A stretch of DNA of 23,224 bases from DATKZH01 sp964475955 (lineage in GTDB: Bacteria; Planctomycetota; Planctomycetia; Pirellulales; Thermoguttaceae), in NCBI GenBank assembly GCA_964475955.1, contig CAYYZY010000125.1, forward strand, positions 1-23,224, written 5' to 3'. The notes below the pieces were generated by a model. It did no database searches, was not told where the DNA came from, and saw only the letters and a list, made by a program, of their open reading frames with translations. Positions 22,807 to 23,224 of this stretch are shown here, piece by piece. Both the position numbers and the translations under genes were made by a program. Numbering within the stretch: the stretch's first letter is position 1; the number at the start of each line of letters is the position of its first letter.

Positions 22807-23004
22807 CGTTCCCACGCTTCGGGTGGGAACGCAAGCCGTCGACGCTTCGCGTCCCCGGGGCGAAACAGTCCCTAGGGCCTTCCGCTCCTAAGGCGACGCG
22901 AAGCGTCCCGCAACTGCGTGGCGACGCGAAGCGTCATCACGATGGGCGAGGCGGGGCGAGGCGGAGCCTCGCGTTAGGACGTTCCCAGGCGGAGCCCGGG
23001 AACG
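22807..23004. repeat. Cluster of REP-like palindromes
   Basis: Six small hairpins occur in 200 bp: CGTTCCCAC/GTGGGAACG (22807-22831); GACGC-TTC-GCGTC (22841-22853); GACGC-GAA-GCGTC at 22895-22907 and 22923-22935; GCGAGGC-GGA-GCCTCGC (22956-22972); and CGTTCCCAGGC-GGA-GCCCGGGAACG with one mismatch (22980-23004). Related GTTCCCA...TGGGAAC elements are dispersed in many planctomycete and cyanobacterial genomes. They may terminate transcription or be targets of REP-associated transposases. Confidence 0.7.
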
Positions 23005-23224
23005 AGGGAGGGGCAAGCGTCGTCACGATGGACAAGAACGCCCCACGCCGGGCCTTCGCCGCGGCCCCTCGCACGCGCCGCACGCCCTCCCCCATACGGC
23101 CCAGGTAGACCGAGCACTGCCGGCCGGCCTCCCGGTACGCCAGGCGCCAGTACGGCCCCAACCTCCGCTCCCGGTACCACCGCCAGGTGGCCACCACGGC
23201 CCCCTGCCGGGCGAACAACGCCGG
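22937..23224 (-). CDS. Small hypothetical protein, 5' end beyond the window
   Basis: The frame is open to the window edge (PALFARQGAVV...), so the start may lie outside; a TTG at 23216-23218 is the only start-like codon near the edge. The core VVATWRWYRERRLGPYWRLA, then YREAGRQCSVYLGRMGEGVR and RVRGAAAKARRGA, looks like a genuine small basic protein. The pattern W-R-W-Y-R...GPYW.L.YREAGRQ..VYLG is, from memory, widespread in planctomycetes as short DUF-like proteins, some in multi-copy families. Its last 30 or so residues (PSFPGSAWERPNARLRLAPP) are simply the translation of the REP-like hairpins at 22956-23004, so the original stop codon has probably been lost through repeat insertion. Function unknown. 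Confidence 0.45.
   Translation of the reverse strand, partial: PALFARQGAVVATWRWYRERRLGPYWRLAYREAGRQCSVYLGRMGEGVRRVRGAAAKARRGAFLSIVTTLAPPSFPGSAWERPNARLRLAPPRPS

Noticed and set aside
21097..22815. Long alternative frames overlapping the BNR gene on both strands
   Set aside because: Only the frame 22634-21351 shows a Tat signal, Asp-boxes and a ribosome binding site; the others are Arg/Pro-rich shadows typical of GC-rich DNA.

Overview
The window looks like high-GC chromosomal DNA from a member of the Planctomycetota. The main evidence is a giant extracellular protein with the N-terminal RLEPLEQRTLLS signature typical of that phylum, made of cadherin/Ig-like and beta-strand repeats. Supporting signs are a planctomycete-style transposase remnant, a Tat-exported BNR-repeat protein and a cluster of small palindromes whose translation (PGSAWERP) is familiar from planctomycete spacers. 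I saw no tRNA, rRNA or CRISPR array. Apart from the transposase remnant at the left end, every supported gene is on the minus strand, so the region reads from right to left.

Right end (23224 to about 20815): a small hypothetical gene cut by the window edge, a cluster of hairpin repeats, a pair of 29-bp direct repeats, and a complete gene for a Tat-secreted BNR/Asp-box (sialidase-fold) protein. A spacer of about 540 bp follows. It carries a good promoter (TTGACT, 17 nt, TATCAA) whose -10 box lies inside a perfect inverted repeat.

Centre (20814 to 6106): one uninterrupted gene of 4902 codons, 63% of the window. Its product, roughly 500 kDa, combines a papain-like C39-type peptidase domain with visible Cys and His catalytic residues, a long beta-strand-rich Asp/Gly region, a 1.7-kb-residue array of alternating Ig-like modules interrupted by a pre-peptidase C-terminal (PPC) domain, a von Willebrand factor A domain with an intact MIDAS motif, an FG-GAP-like region, and a C-terminal array of 46 to 48-residue repeats. 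It is most likely a calcium-dependent secreted or cell-surface adhesin/protease. Downstream are a strong hairpin and a gene for an outer-membrane beta-barrel (porin-like) protein.

Left end (3384 to 1): a gene graveyard. A TPR gene with its own promoter and ribosome binding site loses its 3' part. It is followed without spacing by broken pieces of a cadherin-like/RHS-type surface protein, then by an internal fragment of GMP synthase (guaA) lacking both ends, then by a frameshifted transposase remnant in the opposite orientation. Joints are abrupt, and the guaA piece looks lower in GC than its surroundings. This is either a deletion/recombination scar around an insertion element or an assembly chimera; the sequence alone cannot decide.

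The intact genes (BNR protein, giant surface protein, porin) all encode envelope or exported products, but the large spacers between them suggest separate transcription units rather than an operon.
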